5,971 nucleotides of DNA from a bacterium (GCA_037131655.1 JBAXQP010000170.1:1-5971); one strand, 5' to 3'; positions 1-5,971 are shown, counted from the stretch's first letter. Made by a program: numbers and translations. The notes: generated by a model from the sequence alone, not told the origin.

Positions 1-26
1 GAATTTGATGAGCGGACTATGAAGGG

Positions 27-1247
27 CTATTTCCCAGCCTTCAGCCCAAGAACAGCATCAAGCAGACGGTTGGCGGCTTGGGATTTGGGGAGTTGAGGTA
101 AGGAATCTTGGCGGCCGTCGGGATAGAGCAGAGTTAGGCGGTTGGTGTCGGTCTCGAAACCGGATCCTGGTTCAGTTACGTCGTTAGCGGCGATTAGATC
201 GAGGTTTTTTGACCGCAGTTTCTTGGAGGCATTTTCTAATAAATCACTTGTCTCGGCTGCAAAGCCAACGACTATCTGTGCTTTCTTTTTTGAACTCATA
301 GCCGCAACTATGTCCTCGTTGGGCACTAACTCAACAGTCCATGAGGAGCCATTGCGCTTTTTCTTGGCCTCTAAATAATTGGCAGGACGGAAATCGCTTA
401 CTGCGGCAGCTGAGATAAAGATGTCGCAATCGTTGAAATGCTTTTCGACAGCTTCCTTCATTTGTGCGGCGGTCTCGACATTCACTACTTCAATGCCCGC
501 CTCAGGCGATAATGCGGTTGGGCCGGATATCAAAGTAACCGATGCTCCTCTGCTCTTCGCAGCTTTGGCGAGAGCATAACCCATCTTTCCTGATGAACGG
601 TTCCCCAGAAAGCGGACAGGATCAATTGGTTCGCGAGTAGGGCCGGCAGTGATTAGAACTCGCTTTCCTTGCATATCCTTGGAATGTGAGAGTAACTGTT
701 GCGCTGCAGAAACGATATCAGACACATCAGCAAGTCTCCCTTCCCCTTCATCGCCGCAAGCCATGATGCCGTAGGCTGGTTCAACAAATGAAAACCCCCG
801 TAGTCTAAGGGCTTCGACATTGGCTTGAGTAGCAGGATTAGCCCACATTCTCGGATTCATTGCGGGCGCCAGCAATACCGGCGAGGTATTGGCTAGAAGA
901 GCAGTCGAAAGCATATCATCTGCCAGACCATTCGCGAATTTGGCCATTGTATGAGCGGTGGCGGGAGCTACGAGAAAGAGATCGGTATTTCGTGGCAATT
1001 CGAGATGGGCAATCTTACCTGGCTCTGGCTCGTCGAAAGAATCGATTGTAACAGGATGGCCAGTCAGCGCCTCAAAAAGCGCAGGTGTGACGAACCATCG
1101 TCCATGAACTGTGAGTACCACATGAACATCTGCCCCATGACGCATGAGATCACGGGCAACATCGGCAGCTTTATAAGCTGCAACGCTTCCGCAAATTCCA
1201 AGAAGTATTCTTTTACCCGCTAACAATTGACCTGCTTCGTCCGACAC
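27..1247 (-). CDS. coaBC: Bifunctional phosphopantothenoylcysteine decarboxylase / phosphopantothenate-cysteine ligase (CoaBC, Dfp)
   Basis: This cytoplasmic enzyme makes 4'-phosphopantetheine for coenzyme A: the CoaB half joins cysteine to 4'-phosphopantothenate using CTP, and the CoaC half decarboxylates the product with FMN. The 406-residue length is normal for the full fusion. The N-terminal flavoprotein domain (about 12-186) shows GSVAAYK (20-26), the catalytic His81 in IAHLEL, the PAMN motif with Asn131, and Cys164 in ACGDEGEGRL of the substrate flap. The C-terminal ligase domain (about 194-402) shows ITAGPTREPID (199-209), NRSSGKMG (216-223), SAAAVSDFRP (279-288), the lysine cluster 295-297, VGFAAET and ANDV. 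All expected key residues are present. The start is GTG at 1247, behind GGAG (1255-1258) with 7 nt spacing. An in-frame TTG at 1226 is a weaker alternative. The gene follows gmk with a 35-bp overlap, so translational coupling is likely. The stop is TAG at 27-29. Confidence 0.97.
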   Translation of the reverse strand: MSDEAGQLLAGKRILLGICGSVAAYKAADVARDLMRHGADVHVVLTVHGRWFVTPALFEALTGHPVTIDSFDEPEPGKIAHLELPRNTDLFLVAPATAHTMAKFANGLADDMLSTALLANTSPVLLAPAMNPRMWANPATQANVEALRLRGFSFVEPAYGIMACGDEGEGRLADVSDIVSAAQQLLSHSKDMQGKRVLITAGPTREPIDPVRFLGNRSSGKMGYALAKAAKSRGASVTLISGPTALSPEAGIEVVNVETAAQMKEAVEKHFNDCDIFISAAAVSDFRPANYLEAKKKRNGSSWTVELVPNEDIVAAMSSKKKAQIVVGFAAETSDLLENASKKLRSKNLDLIAANDVTEPGSGFETDTNRLTLLYPDGRQDSLPQLPKSQAANRLLDAVLGLKAGK

Positions 1248-1812
1248 GGCTATGCTCCGCTACCAAGATTGAATTCAGAGTATGCACTGCGCGATCCACT
1301 ATATCGTTTGTAACCAGATAGTCATAATTGGGTATCTCGTCAATTTCTTTTAGAGCGGTCTTTAGGCGCAGTTGCATCTGATCTTCATTTTCTGTGCTTC
1401 GGCTTCTTAAACGCTCTTCAAGAACTGCCAGTGAAGGTGGTTGAACGAAAATCATGACCGCTTCAGGAAGCTTAGTTTTGACTTCTAATGCGCCCTGAAC
1501 ATCGATCTTTAAAATCACATCCCGCCCCATCGCCGACATGTGCTGGAGATCTTCAAGTGGGCTGCCATAGTGGCAGCCCATAACCTTCTTGTATTCAAGA
1601 AAGGCATTTCGCTCGATCATACGATCAAACTCGTCCTCACTGATAAAGTGGTAATCTACACCAATGCGCTCGCCCGGTCGTTGCTCGCGTGTTGTGCACG
1701 TAACTAGCCGAGCGAGATTGCGGTTCATCGTGGTCCACTTATCAATAAGAGTGTCTTTTCCTACTCCAGAAGGTCCGGACAGGATAATTACTAACCCCTT
1801 GTTGCTTGCCAA
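1213..1812 (-). CDS. gmk: Guanylate kinase
   Basis: Guanylate kinase phosphorylates GMP (or dGMP) to GDP with ATP and is an essential cytoplasmic step of purine nucleotide supply. From the chosen TTG start the protein has 199 residues, close to the usual 200-210. The P-loop is GPSGVGKDT (13-21). The GMP-binding segment follows as TTREQRPGE (40-48) with GVDYHF (51-56), then FLEYKKVMGCHYGSP (70-84), the IDVQGA strand (102-107), and the lid region with RLRSRSTENE. The TTG at 1812 is preferred because GAGGAG lies 6 nt upstream (1819-1824) and the protein then begins MASNKGLVII, typical of the family. A longer reading from ATG at 1866 would add 18 residues, but it runs through the predicted -10 box and has its start in the promoter spacer. 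The gene overlaps coaBC by 35 bp. No rpoZ lies between them, unlike many genomes. Confidence 0.96.
   Translation of the reverse strand: MASNKGLVIILSGPSGVGKDTLIDKWTTMNRNLARLVTCTTREQRPGERIGVDYHFISEDEFDRMIERNAFLEYKKVMGCHYGSPLEDLQHMSAMGRDVILKIDVQGALEVKTKLPEAVMIFVQPPSLAVLEERLRSRSTENEDQMQLRLKTALKEIDEIPNYDYLVTNDIVDRAVHTLNSILVAEHSRVGRSRSIVSG
1255..1258 (-). promoter_or_regulatory. Ribosome binding site of coaBC, inside gmk
   Basis: GGAG on the minus strand lies 7 nt before the GTG at 1247 and within the last codons of gmk. It supports the GTG over the later TTG at 1226, and means that ribosomes finishing gmk pass directly over the coaBC start. Confidence 0.6.
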
Positions 1813-1818
1813 TATGTG

Positions 1819-1824
1819 CTCCTC
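1819..1824 (-). promoter_or_regulatory. Ribosome binding site of gmk that decides a TTG start
   Basis: GAGGAG on the minus strand lies 6 nt before TTG at 1812. No comparable site precedes the upstream in-frame ATG at 1866. This is the main reason to start gmk at the TTG. Confidence 0.8.
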
Positions 1825-1849
1825 ATAGATACTTAACTCTACTACGTAC

Positions 1850-1879
1850 AGTGTAACCGAAAGCATTAAACTCCGTCAA
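1850..1879 (-). promoter_or_regulatory. Predicted sigma-70-type promoter of gmk-coaBC
   Basis: Reading the minus strand, TTGACG (1874-1879, five of six bases match the -35 consensus) is followed after 18 bp by TACACT (1850-1855, four of six match the -10). Transcription would begin near 1843-1844, giving a leader of about 31 nt that carries the GAGGAG site. This is predicted from consensus only; the 18-bp spacer and imperfect -10 suggest moderate strength. Confidence 0.55.
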
Positions 1880-1924
1880 CATTAATCCAAACAAGCACAT
1901 AGTCTTATTGAGCAGCGTTGAGTG

Positions 1925-1933
1925 TGCTATAAT
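1925..1933 (+). promoter_or_regulatory. Extended -10 promoter of the MoxR operon, placed for a leaderless mRNA
   Basis: TGCTATAAT is a perfect match to the extended -10 element (TGnTATAAT). No good -35 is present: TTATTG (1905-1910) has the right 17-bp spacing but a poor match, and TTGAGC (1908-1913) is too close at 14 bp. Extended -10 promoters can work without a -35. Counting the last T as -7 puts +1 at 1940, which is the first base of an in-frame GTG codon. The mRNA may therefore begin at its own start codon. It is divergent from the gmk promoter, with predicted starts about 97 bp apart. Confidence 0.65.
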
Positions 1934-1939
1934 CGGCTC

Positions 1940-2980
1940 GTGGAACCCAATCGACCATTTGTCTATCAGCCTAATCAAGGGCGAAGAGAAAGACGATCAC
2001 TTCGGCTAAGGCCACTTAACGTTGGTGAAATCATTGATGAAGCGCTTGACCTCTACCGAAAAAACTTCAAGTTGCTGCTCGGAGTAATCGTCATTCCAAC
2101 GATCCCCTTTCTTCTCTTAGCGGCATTAGTTGCGCCGCCATTAATTTATTATTTCTATAGTCTTTCAAACACTGCTAAAGCACCTTCTCCTGAACAAATT
2201 CTCGGCATGATGGCTGTTTTTGTCCCCTTGATGATAATCGGCGCAGTCTTGTATTGGTTAATTGATGCCATTCAATACGGCGCAAGCGCTTTGGCGATTT
2301 CGGATAAGTACCTAAATGAACAATCATCCATCAAAAGTGTATTAGGGCGAGTTTGGAAGATATTGTTTCGGCTTGCGGGGGCACGTCTTCTCATTCTTGC
2401 TCCAATGACATTAGTATTCACCACGGCAACTTTTCTAATGTTGTTTTTTATTGGCTTAATGTCAGAAACACCAAACGCTGATTCATCAGTGGGAATCGCG
2501 CTAGTTATGATGGTTCTCTTTTTTTCAGGAATATTCCTTGCGATGATCGTCATGCTAGGGGTCTATGTTTGGTTCTTATTTGTAACTCAAATCGTCGTGA
2601 TTGAAGGCCGATCAATAGTTAATGCACTTGCTCGCAGCATTATCTTGATAAAAGGCAACTTTTGGAGAGTTCTTGGAATCTATCTACTTCTAGCTATTGC
2701 CGTTGGCATAATTCAACAAATGATTAGCTATGCCATTATGCTCCCTGCAACAGCACTCACCGGCAGTATGGGGCAAAGTAATCCAACCGTTCCAATGATC
2801 GGCGTTGTGAGTGCTTATATTGCCAGCGCAGCGATTAATTTATTGATTATGCCGGTTATTAGCGGATGTATTACCTTGCTCTATTACGATCTCCGTGTTC
2901 GCAAGGAAGGTTTTGACCTGGAGGTTTTGGCGCGTGAAATGGGTAAAAAGACCGCCCCTGATACGCAAGCAACTTTATAA
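1940..2980 (+). CDS. Polytopic membrane protein, glycerophosphoryl-diester-phosphodiesterase membrane-domain type
   Basis: A 346-residue integral membrane protein. A basic, arginine-rich N-terminus is followed by the segment LRPLNVGEIIDEALDLYRKN (23-42). It then has about six hydrophobic spans, the first at 45-73 and the last in about the final 60 residues. The end reads LLYYDLRVRKEGFDLEVLA. The opening and closing motifs are characteristic of the membrane-domain family often labelled GPDPase_memb, named after a membrane part fused to some phosphodiesterases. No phosphodiesterase catalytic domain is present here, so enzyme activity should not be assumed; the function is unknown. An in-frame GTG at 1922 sits directly after a TGA and upstream of the -10 box, so GTG 1940 is preferred. 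There is no Shine-Dalgarno before either. It is the first gene of the operon and overlaps the next by 47 bp. Confidence 0.82.
   Translation: MEPNRPFVYQPNQGRRERRSLRLRPLNVGEIIDEALDLYRKNFKLLLGVIVIPTIPFLLLAALVAPPLIYYFYSLSNTAKAPSPEQILGMMAVFVPLMIIGAVLYWLIDAIQYGASALAISDKYLNEQSSIKSVLGRVWKILFRLAGARLLILAPMTLVFTTATFLMLFFIGLMSETPNADSSVGIALVMMVLFFSGIFLAMIVMLGVYVWFLFVTQIVVIEGRSIVNALARSIILIKGNFWRVLGIYLLLAIAVGIIQQMISYAIMLPATALTGSMGQSNPTVPMIGVVSAYIASAAINLLIMPVISGCITLLYYDLRVRKEGFDLEVLAREMGKKTAPDTQATL
2920..2924 (+). promoter_or_regulatory. Ribosome binding site of the DUF4129 gene, inside the preceding gene
   Basis: GGAGG lies 9 nt before GTG at 2934 and decides this start over in-frame GTG 2895 and TTG 2913. 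TTG 2913 has a weaker AAGGA (2903-2907) 5 nt upstream and is the main alternative. Confidence 0.65.
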
Positions 2981-3782
2981 GCTAACCTCGGCGATTAGCT
3001 GCGTTGCTATTATCGCTGTACTGCTAATAATTTCTTGCGCCGCATTATATGCGCAAACAGATAACAACGCTTACCCAGCGCCTTTCAAGAAACTAGCAAG
3101 CCAACACAATAAATCAACAAAAACCCCCTCTGAAATTAAAGACTCGGCCAAACGCATCCTTGCAAACCCCCGATTCAAGCCTGCTCCTGAATTATATACA
3201 GGTACCTATTTCGAACCAATCGGGAAATCAGTTCAATCAGTCTTAAAGTTTATAGGCAAGATAATTAATTGGCTTAGTAATAAGCTCTTCCCGAAAAATG
3301 CTGCAACGAAAATGGGACCCGACCTTTCTCGAACAGTTGTCATTATTCTTTCCGCGCTTCTTTTCGTCTTCACTATCTATGCGCTAATACGTTTCAGGGT
3401 ATTTCATGGCAAAGCAACAGCAGCAATTCCAAGTCTTAATTTGCCGACTGCTACCGATCCACCTGAACAATGGCTTAATAATGCGCGTGGGCTAGCGCAG
3501 GATGGCAATTATCGAGAGGCATTGAGGGCAGCCTATATCGCCTCGCTCCTCCATCTCGACCGCGCCCGCATCATTCTTTATGAACCAAAAAACACCAATT
3601 GGGAATACCTTCGCCAAATTCAGAAATCAAAGAGAACTGAAATCAGCCAAACGCTGCTGCCTTTGACACAATCGTTCGATCTTTTCTGGTATGGTGAACG
3701 CCCAGCAAGTGAGGATGATTATCAACAATTCGAACAAGCCTATCTGATCTTTTCGCGCCTAGCGCCGATTGGGGAGGCATAA
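2934..3782 (+). CDS. DUF4129-domain membrane protein
   Basis: A 282-residue protein. The N-terminus is basic (KWVKRPPLIRKQLYK) and followed by a hydrophobic stretch (20-40) that could be a signal peptide or an anchor. Residues 41-133 are probably outside the membrane and include an amphipathic segment (about 99-120, SVQSVLKFIGKIINWL). A second span lies at about 134-154. The C-terminal domain (about 178-282) has the DUF4129 pattern: GNYREALRAAYIASLLHLDR, then NTNWEYLRQI, LTQSFDLFWYGE and a closing YQQFEQAY helix. If residues 20-40 stay as an anchor, this domain faces the cytoplasm. DUF4129 is often found with MoxR, DUF58 and DUF4350 genes and sometimes fused to transglutaminase-like proteins; no transglutaminase part is present here. 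Its molecular role is unknown. The start is GTG 2934 behind GGAGG. It ends 3 nt before the next gene. Confidence 0.85.
   Translation: MKWVKRPPLIRKQLYKLTSAISCVAIIAVLLIISCAALYAQTDNNAYPAPFKKLASQHNKSTKTPSEIKDSAKRILANPRFKPAPELYTGTYFEPIGKSVQSVLKFIGKIINWLSNKLFPKNAATKMGPDLSRTVVIILSALLFVFTIYALIRFRVFHGKATAAIPSLNLPTATDPPEQWLNNARGLAQDGNYREALRAAYIASLLHLDRARIILYEPKNTNWEYLRQIQKSKRTEISQTLLPLTQSFDLFWYGERPASEDDYQQFEQAYLIFSRLAPIGEA
3771..3777 (+). promoter_or_regulatory. Ribosome binding site of the DUF4350 gene
   Basis: GGGGAGG, in the last codons of the DUF4129 gene, lies 8 nt before ATG 3786. It is the strongest Shine-Dalgarno site in this operon. Confidence 0.75.
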
Positions 3783-3785
3783 CCT

Positions 3786-4970
3786 ATGCTCCGTCGATAC
3801 AAAATCATCTGGTATATCCTTCTGATTATTGTGATAATCGGCATCATCGGCATAATTGACGCTAAGATGAGAGAGCGTTTCAGGGTAGGGGGCTCAATCG
3901 TTCCAACCACCTATTCATCTGATCCCGACGGCGCGATGGCAGCCTATCTTCTCTTGAAAGAGAACGGCTTCAAAACCACCCGATGGGAAAACCCCCTTAC
4001 TAAGATTGATAGCAATGTGAAAGTATTTTTCATGTTGAACTCAGAGGAATTCTCTAATTATGGGAAAGATCAAATGAGTAGCTATCTAGAGGATACTAAG
4101 TCTATCAATAAGGTTCAAGAATGGGTCCAAAATGGCGGCACACTTGTTGTTTTAGGTTTAGAAGGTAAAGCGGTTATTTATCTGAAAAAGAGCGGTTTTA
4201 AAAAGCACTGGATTACTAATAAATTATCTAACTCTGAATATACGGCAATCCCCACTCCTGCACCCCATACTAAAGGAGTCAAGTCTTTAGAGGGGAGTTC
4301 TGACTTGCGACTGAAAATCATAGGTCATGAATGGCTTCCGATTTTAAAGGATAAATATGGAGTATTAGCTATTGCTCGTCCTTATGGTAAAGGTTGGATG
4401 GTCGCTGCGGTCGATGCATCCCTCATCTCAAATAAATACTTAGGAAAAGCCGATAACGCGATATTCACATACCGTTTGGCAGCTTCTCATGCCGATCCTG
4501 GCAATGTTATCGCTTTTGACGAGTATGATTATGGTTACGGGAAAGACAAAACGCTTTGGGATCACCTTAATGCTCCCAGTCAGTTGGTGATCATTCAAGT
4601 TCTATTACTGATTGCAGTTATAATGTTTGGTTTGAGCAGGCGTTTCGGGTTGCCTTTACGTTCAGTTCGCAAAGAGCCTTCGGTCGGTGAATATGTAACG
4701 GCGATGGGTGAGACTTATCGGAAAGCCCATGCAACCCATATTGCGTTAGAAACAATTTTCAAGGATACTCTAAGGCGTTTGGCGAATAAGGTAGGAGCGC
4801 CGGCGAATACCCCCTATGAGGTATTAATCCTGCAATCTCCCGCCGGCCTCAAAGTAGTTCTCGAAAGAGCATGGGATGCGCTTAGCAAGCCTTTGGATGA
4901 AGCCCATATGCTTGAATTGATCAGGAAGTTAGATGTCGAAGCGAATGCATCATTAGGAAGGAAAGAGTGA
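3786..4970 (+). CDS. DUF4350-domain membrane protein
   Basis: A 394-residue protein with an N-terminal anchor (8-24, very rich in isoleucine), a large middle region, a second membrane span (265-286, beginning SQLVIIQVLLL) and a basic cytoplasmic-looking tail (287-394, starting SRRFGLPLRSVRKE). The middle region begins with the DUF4350 signature: YSSDPDGAMAAYLLLKENGF, then a strand VKVFFMLN and VQEWVQNGGTLVVLG, which resembles the Rossmann-like, glutamine-amidotransferase-like fold seen in ABC-transporter auxiliary proteins such as GldG. No catalytic residues are evident. AFDEYDYGYG precedes the second span and is usual for the family. The predicted topology is both ends inside and residues 25-264 outside. 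The role is unknown; the company of MoxR and DUF4129 suggests a membrane partner of the ATPase. The stop is 4 nt before moxR. Part of the middle region is unusually AT-rich. Confidence 0.87.
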   Translation: MLRRYKIIWYILLIIVIIGIIGIIDAKMRERFRVGGSIVPTTYSSDPDGAMAAYLLLKENGFKTTRWENPLTKIDSNVKVFFMLNSEEFSNYGKDQMSSYLEDTKSINKVQEWVQNGGTLVVLGLEGKAVIYLKKSGFKKHWITNKLSNSEYTAIPTPAPHTKGVKSLEGSSDLRLKIIGHEWLPILKDKYGVLAIARPYGKGWMVAAVDASLISNKYLGKADNAIFTYRLAASHADPGNVIAFDEYDYGYGKDKTLWDHLNAPSQLVIIQVLLLIAVIMFGLSRRFGLPLRSVRKEPSVGEYVTAMGETYRKAHATHIALETIFKDTLRRLANKVGAPANTPYEVLILQSPAGLKVVLERAWDALSKPLDEAHMLELIRKLDVEANASLGRKE

Positions 4971-4974
4971 ATTA

Positions 4975-5946
4975 ATGGATAGCAGAATGCAAACAACCAA
5001 CCCGGTAGTGGAAACCGCACAAAAGATAAAAGACGAGATACAAAAAGCTGTTGTCGGGCAGGACAGCGTAATTGAACAGTTGTTGGTAGCATTTTTAGCC
5101 GATGGGCATGTGCTTCTCGAAGGCGTCCCCGGCACTGCCAAAACACTGCTGGTGCGTGCTCTGGCTCTAGTATTGGATCTGCCTTTTACACGCGTTCAGT
5201 TCACTCCCGATCTGATGCCTTCCGATATCACAGGAACAAATATTTATGATGCAAACACTTCTAGTTTCCATCTTAGGCAGGGACCTATCTTTACGAGTGT
5301 CCTGCTTGCCGATGAAATCAACCGTACACCTCCAAAAACACAAAGTGCGCTACTCGAAGCGATGGAGGAAAGAAATGTTACCATCGATGGGGTCAAACAT
5401 CCACTTCCGAAGCCATTTTTTGTCTGCGCTACTCAAAACCCAATTGAGTTCGAAGGCACCTATCCCCTTCCCGAAGCCCAACTCGACCGTTTTTTATTGA
5501 AAATCCTAGTTGACTATCCTTCTGACTTTGAAGAAAAACAAATTCTTAACCGTTATCATCAGGGTTTCCGATCTATGAAGCTAGAAGATGCCGGACTGAC
5601 ATCAATATTAAATGCCGAAGGCATCGCAAAGCTTCGAGTATTTGTCGAAGGTATTGGGGTCGAGGAACGAGTTGTCGAGTATATTTCTGATATCGTGCGT
5701 AAATCACGTAATTCGGATTACCTTATGATTGGCGCTTCCCCACGCGCAGGTATCGCATTGCTTTTATGCTCAAAGGCATTGGCGGCGCTAAGGGCGCGCG
5801 ATTTTGTTACTCCCGATGATGTCAAAGAACTTGCTTATCCGACGCTACGTCACCGAATTCTGCTTAGACCTGAAGCGGAGATCGAGGGTTTGACAGCAGA
5901 CAGGGTCTTAGCTGGGATTATCGATACAATAACGGTACCGCGTTAA
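4975..5946 (+). CDS. MoxR-family AAA+ ATPase
   Basis: A 323-residue cytoplasmic AAA+ ATPase, the usual length for MoxR. Visible motifs, in order: VVGQD (26-30), Walker A GVPGTAKT (50-57; Ala for Gly before Lys is common in MoxR), the QFTPDLMPSDITG segment (75-87), Walker B LLADE (110-114) followed by INRTPPKTQSALLEAMEE, sensor 1 ATQNP (152-156), the arginine finger in LPEAQLDRF (Arg172), and sensor 2 in GASPRAG (Arg257) within the C-terminal lid. All catalytic residues are intact. MoxR proteins are thought to act as chaperone-like remodelers of metalloenzymes or envelope complexes, generally with VWA- or DUF58-domain partners. The exact target here cannot be told. ATG 4975 follows the DUF4350 stop by 4 nt; the nearest purine-rich site (AAGGA, 4958-4962) is 12 nt away, so translational coupling probably helps. 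An ATG at 4987 is a less likely alternative start. Confidence 0.94.
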   Translation: MDSRMQTTNPVVETAQKIKDEIQKAVVGQDSVIEQLLVAFLADGHVLLEGVPGTAKTLLVRALALVLDLPFTRVQFTPDLMPSDITGTNIYDANTSSFHLRQGPIFTSVLLADEINRTPPKTQSALLEAMEERNVTIDGVKHPLPKPFFVCATQNPIEFEGTYPLPEAQLDRFLLKILVDYPSDFEEKQILNRYHQGFRSMKLEDAGLTSILNAEGIAKLRVFVEGIGVEERVVEYISDIVRKSRNSDYLMIGASPRAGIALLLCSKALAALRARDFVTPDDVKELAYPTLRHRILLRPEAEIEGLTADRVLAGIIDTITVPR

Positions 5947-5971
5947 TGCTTCGTGTATTGCACGTAATTCG
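5946..5971 (+). CDS. Start of a further operon gene, cut by the window end (DUF58 protein expected)
   Basis: The moxR stop TAA (5944-5946) shares its last base with an ATG, making a TAATG junction. The frame then stays open for the remaining bases (MLRVLHVI). This kind of overlap is typical of coupled genes. No ribosome site is visible, so re-initiation by ribosomes ending moxR is likely. The identity cannot be read from eight residues. A DUF58 gene is the inference because it follows moxR in most such operons. Confidence 0.5.

Noticed and set aside
1..26. Possible next gene of the coaBC unit (such as priA) at the left edge
   Set aside because: The 26 bases after the coaBC stop hold no usable start codon with a ribosome site on the minus strand and no clear hairpin terminator, so nothing is called.
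142..1223. Several plus-strand open frames (142-378, 379-579, 860-1051, 951-1223) opposite coaBC
   Set aside because: They lie wholly or mainly antisense to a well-conserved coaBC, show no recognisable domain, and have no convincing ribosome sites.
1864..1885. Direct repeat CATTAA (1864-1869 and 1880-1885, 16 bp apart) near the gmk promoter
   Set aside because: Six AT-rich bases repeated once are expected by chance, and there is no dyad symmetry, so it is not called an operator.
2272..2553. Minus-strand open frame opposite the first membrane gene
   Set aside because: Its composition is that of an antisense shadow of a hydrophobic gene, with no domain or promoter seen.
1940..2980. Naming the first membrane gene a glycerophosphodiester phosphodiesterase
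   Set aside because: Only the membrane-domain family features are visible; no catalytic phosphodiesterase domain is encoded.
3027..3040. Loose lipobox (IISC) near residue 35 of the DUF4129 protein
   Set aside because: The hydrophobic stretch continues past the cysteine and the match is only to the relaxed pattern, so an ordinary signal peptide or anchor is more likely than a lipoprotein.
4814..5500. Open frames 4814-5146 and 4953-5141 (minus) and 5246-5500 (plus, other frame)
   Set aside because: All overlap the conserved DUF4350 and MoxR reading frames and have no independent support.

Overview
The window is ordinary bacterial chromosomal DNA of moderate GC, tightly packed with genes, with one divergent intergenic region (about 1813-1939). 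No mobile element, CRISPR array, rRNA or tRNA was seen. The organism cannot be named securely. The mixed ATG/GTG/TTG starts, the Shine-Dalgarno sites, a probable leaderless gene, and a gmk-coaBC pair without rpoZ between them fit a non-model lineage of the Terrabacteria type. Armatimonadota, Chloroflexota or an actinobacterial relative are possible, but this is a low-confidence inference.

Left part, minus strand (27-1812): gmk (guanylate kinase) followed by coaBC (two steps of coenzyme A synthesis). They overlap by 35 bp and probably share one transcript from a sigma-70-like promoter at 1850-1879. gmk most likely starts at a TTG (1812) behind a GAGGAG ribosome site. The longer reading from an ATG at 1866 runs through the promoter itself.

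Right part, plus strand (1940 to past the window end): a compact operon driven by a perfect extended -10 box (TGCTATAAT, 1925-1933). Its order is a polytopic membrane protein of the glycerophosphoryl-diester-phosphodiesterase membrane-domain type, a DUF4129 protein, a DUF4350 protein, a MoxR-family AAA+ ATPase, and the first codons of a further gene beginning on a TAATG junction. MoxR genes are usually followed by a DUF58 gene, so that is the expected identity of the cut gene. Genes overlap or lie 3-4 nt apart, so they are very probably co-transcribed and co-translated. The likely picture is a membrane-bound MoxR/DUF58 chaperone-type module in which two bitopic or two-pass membrane proteins present cytoplasmic C-terminal domains to the ATPase. 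The family grouping is known, but its biochemical job is largely undefined.

The most notable single site is the start of the plus-strand operon: the -10 box lies exactly seven bases before an in-frame GTG, so the mRNA probably begins at its start codon.
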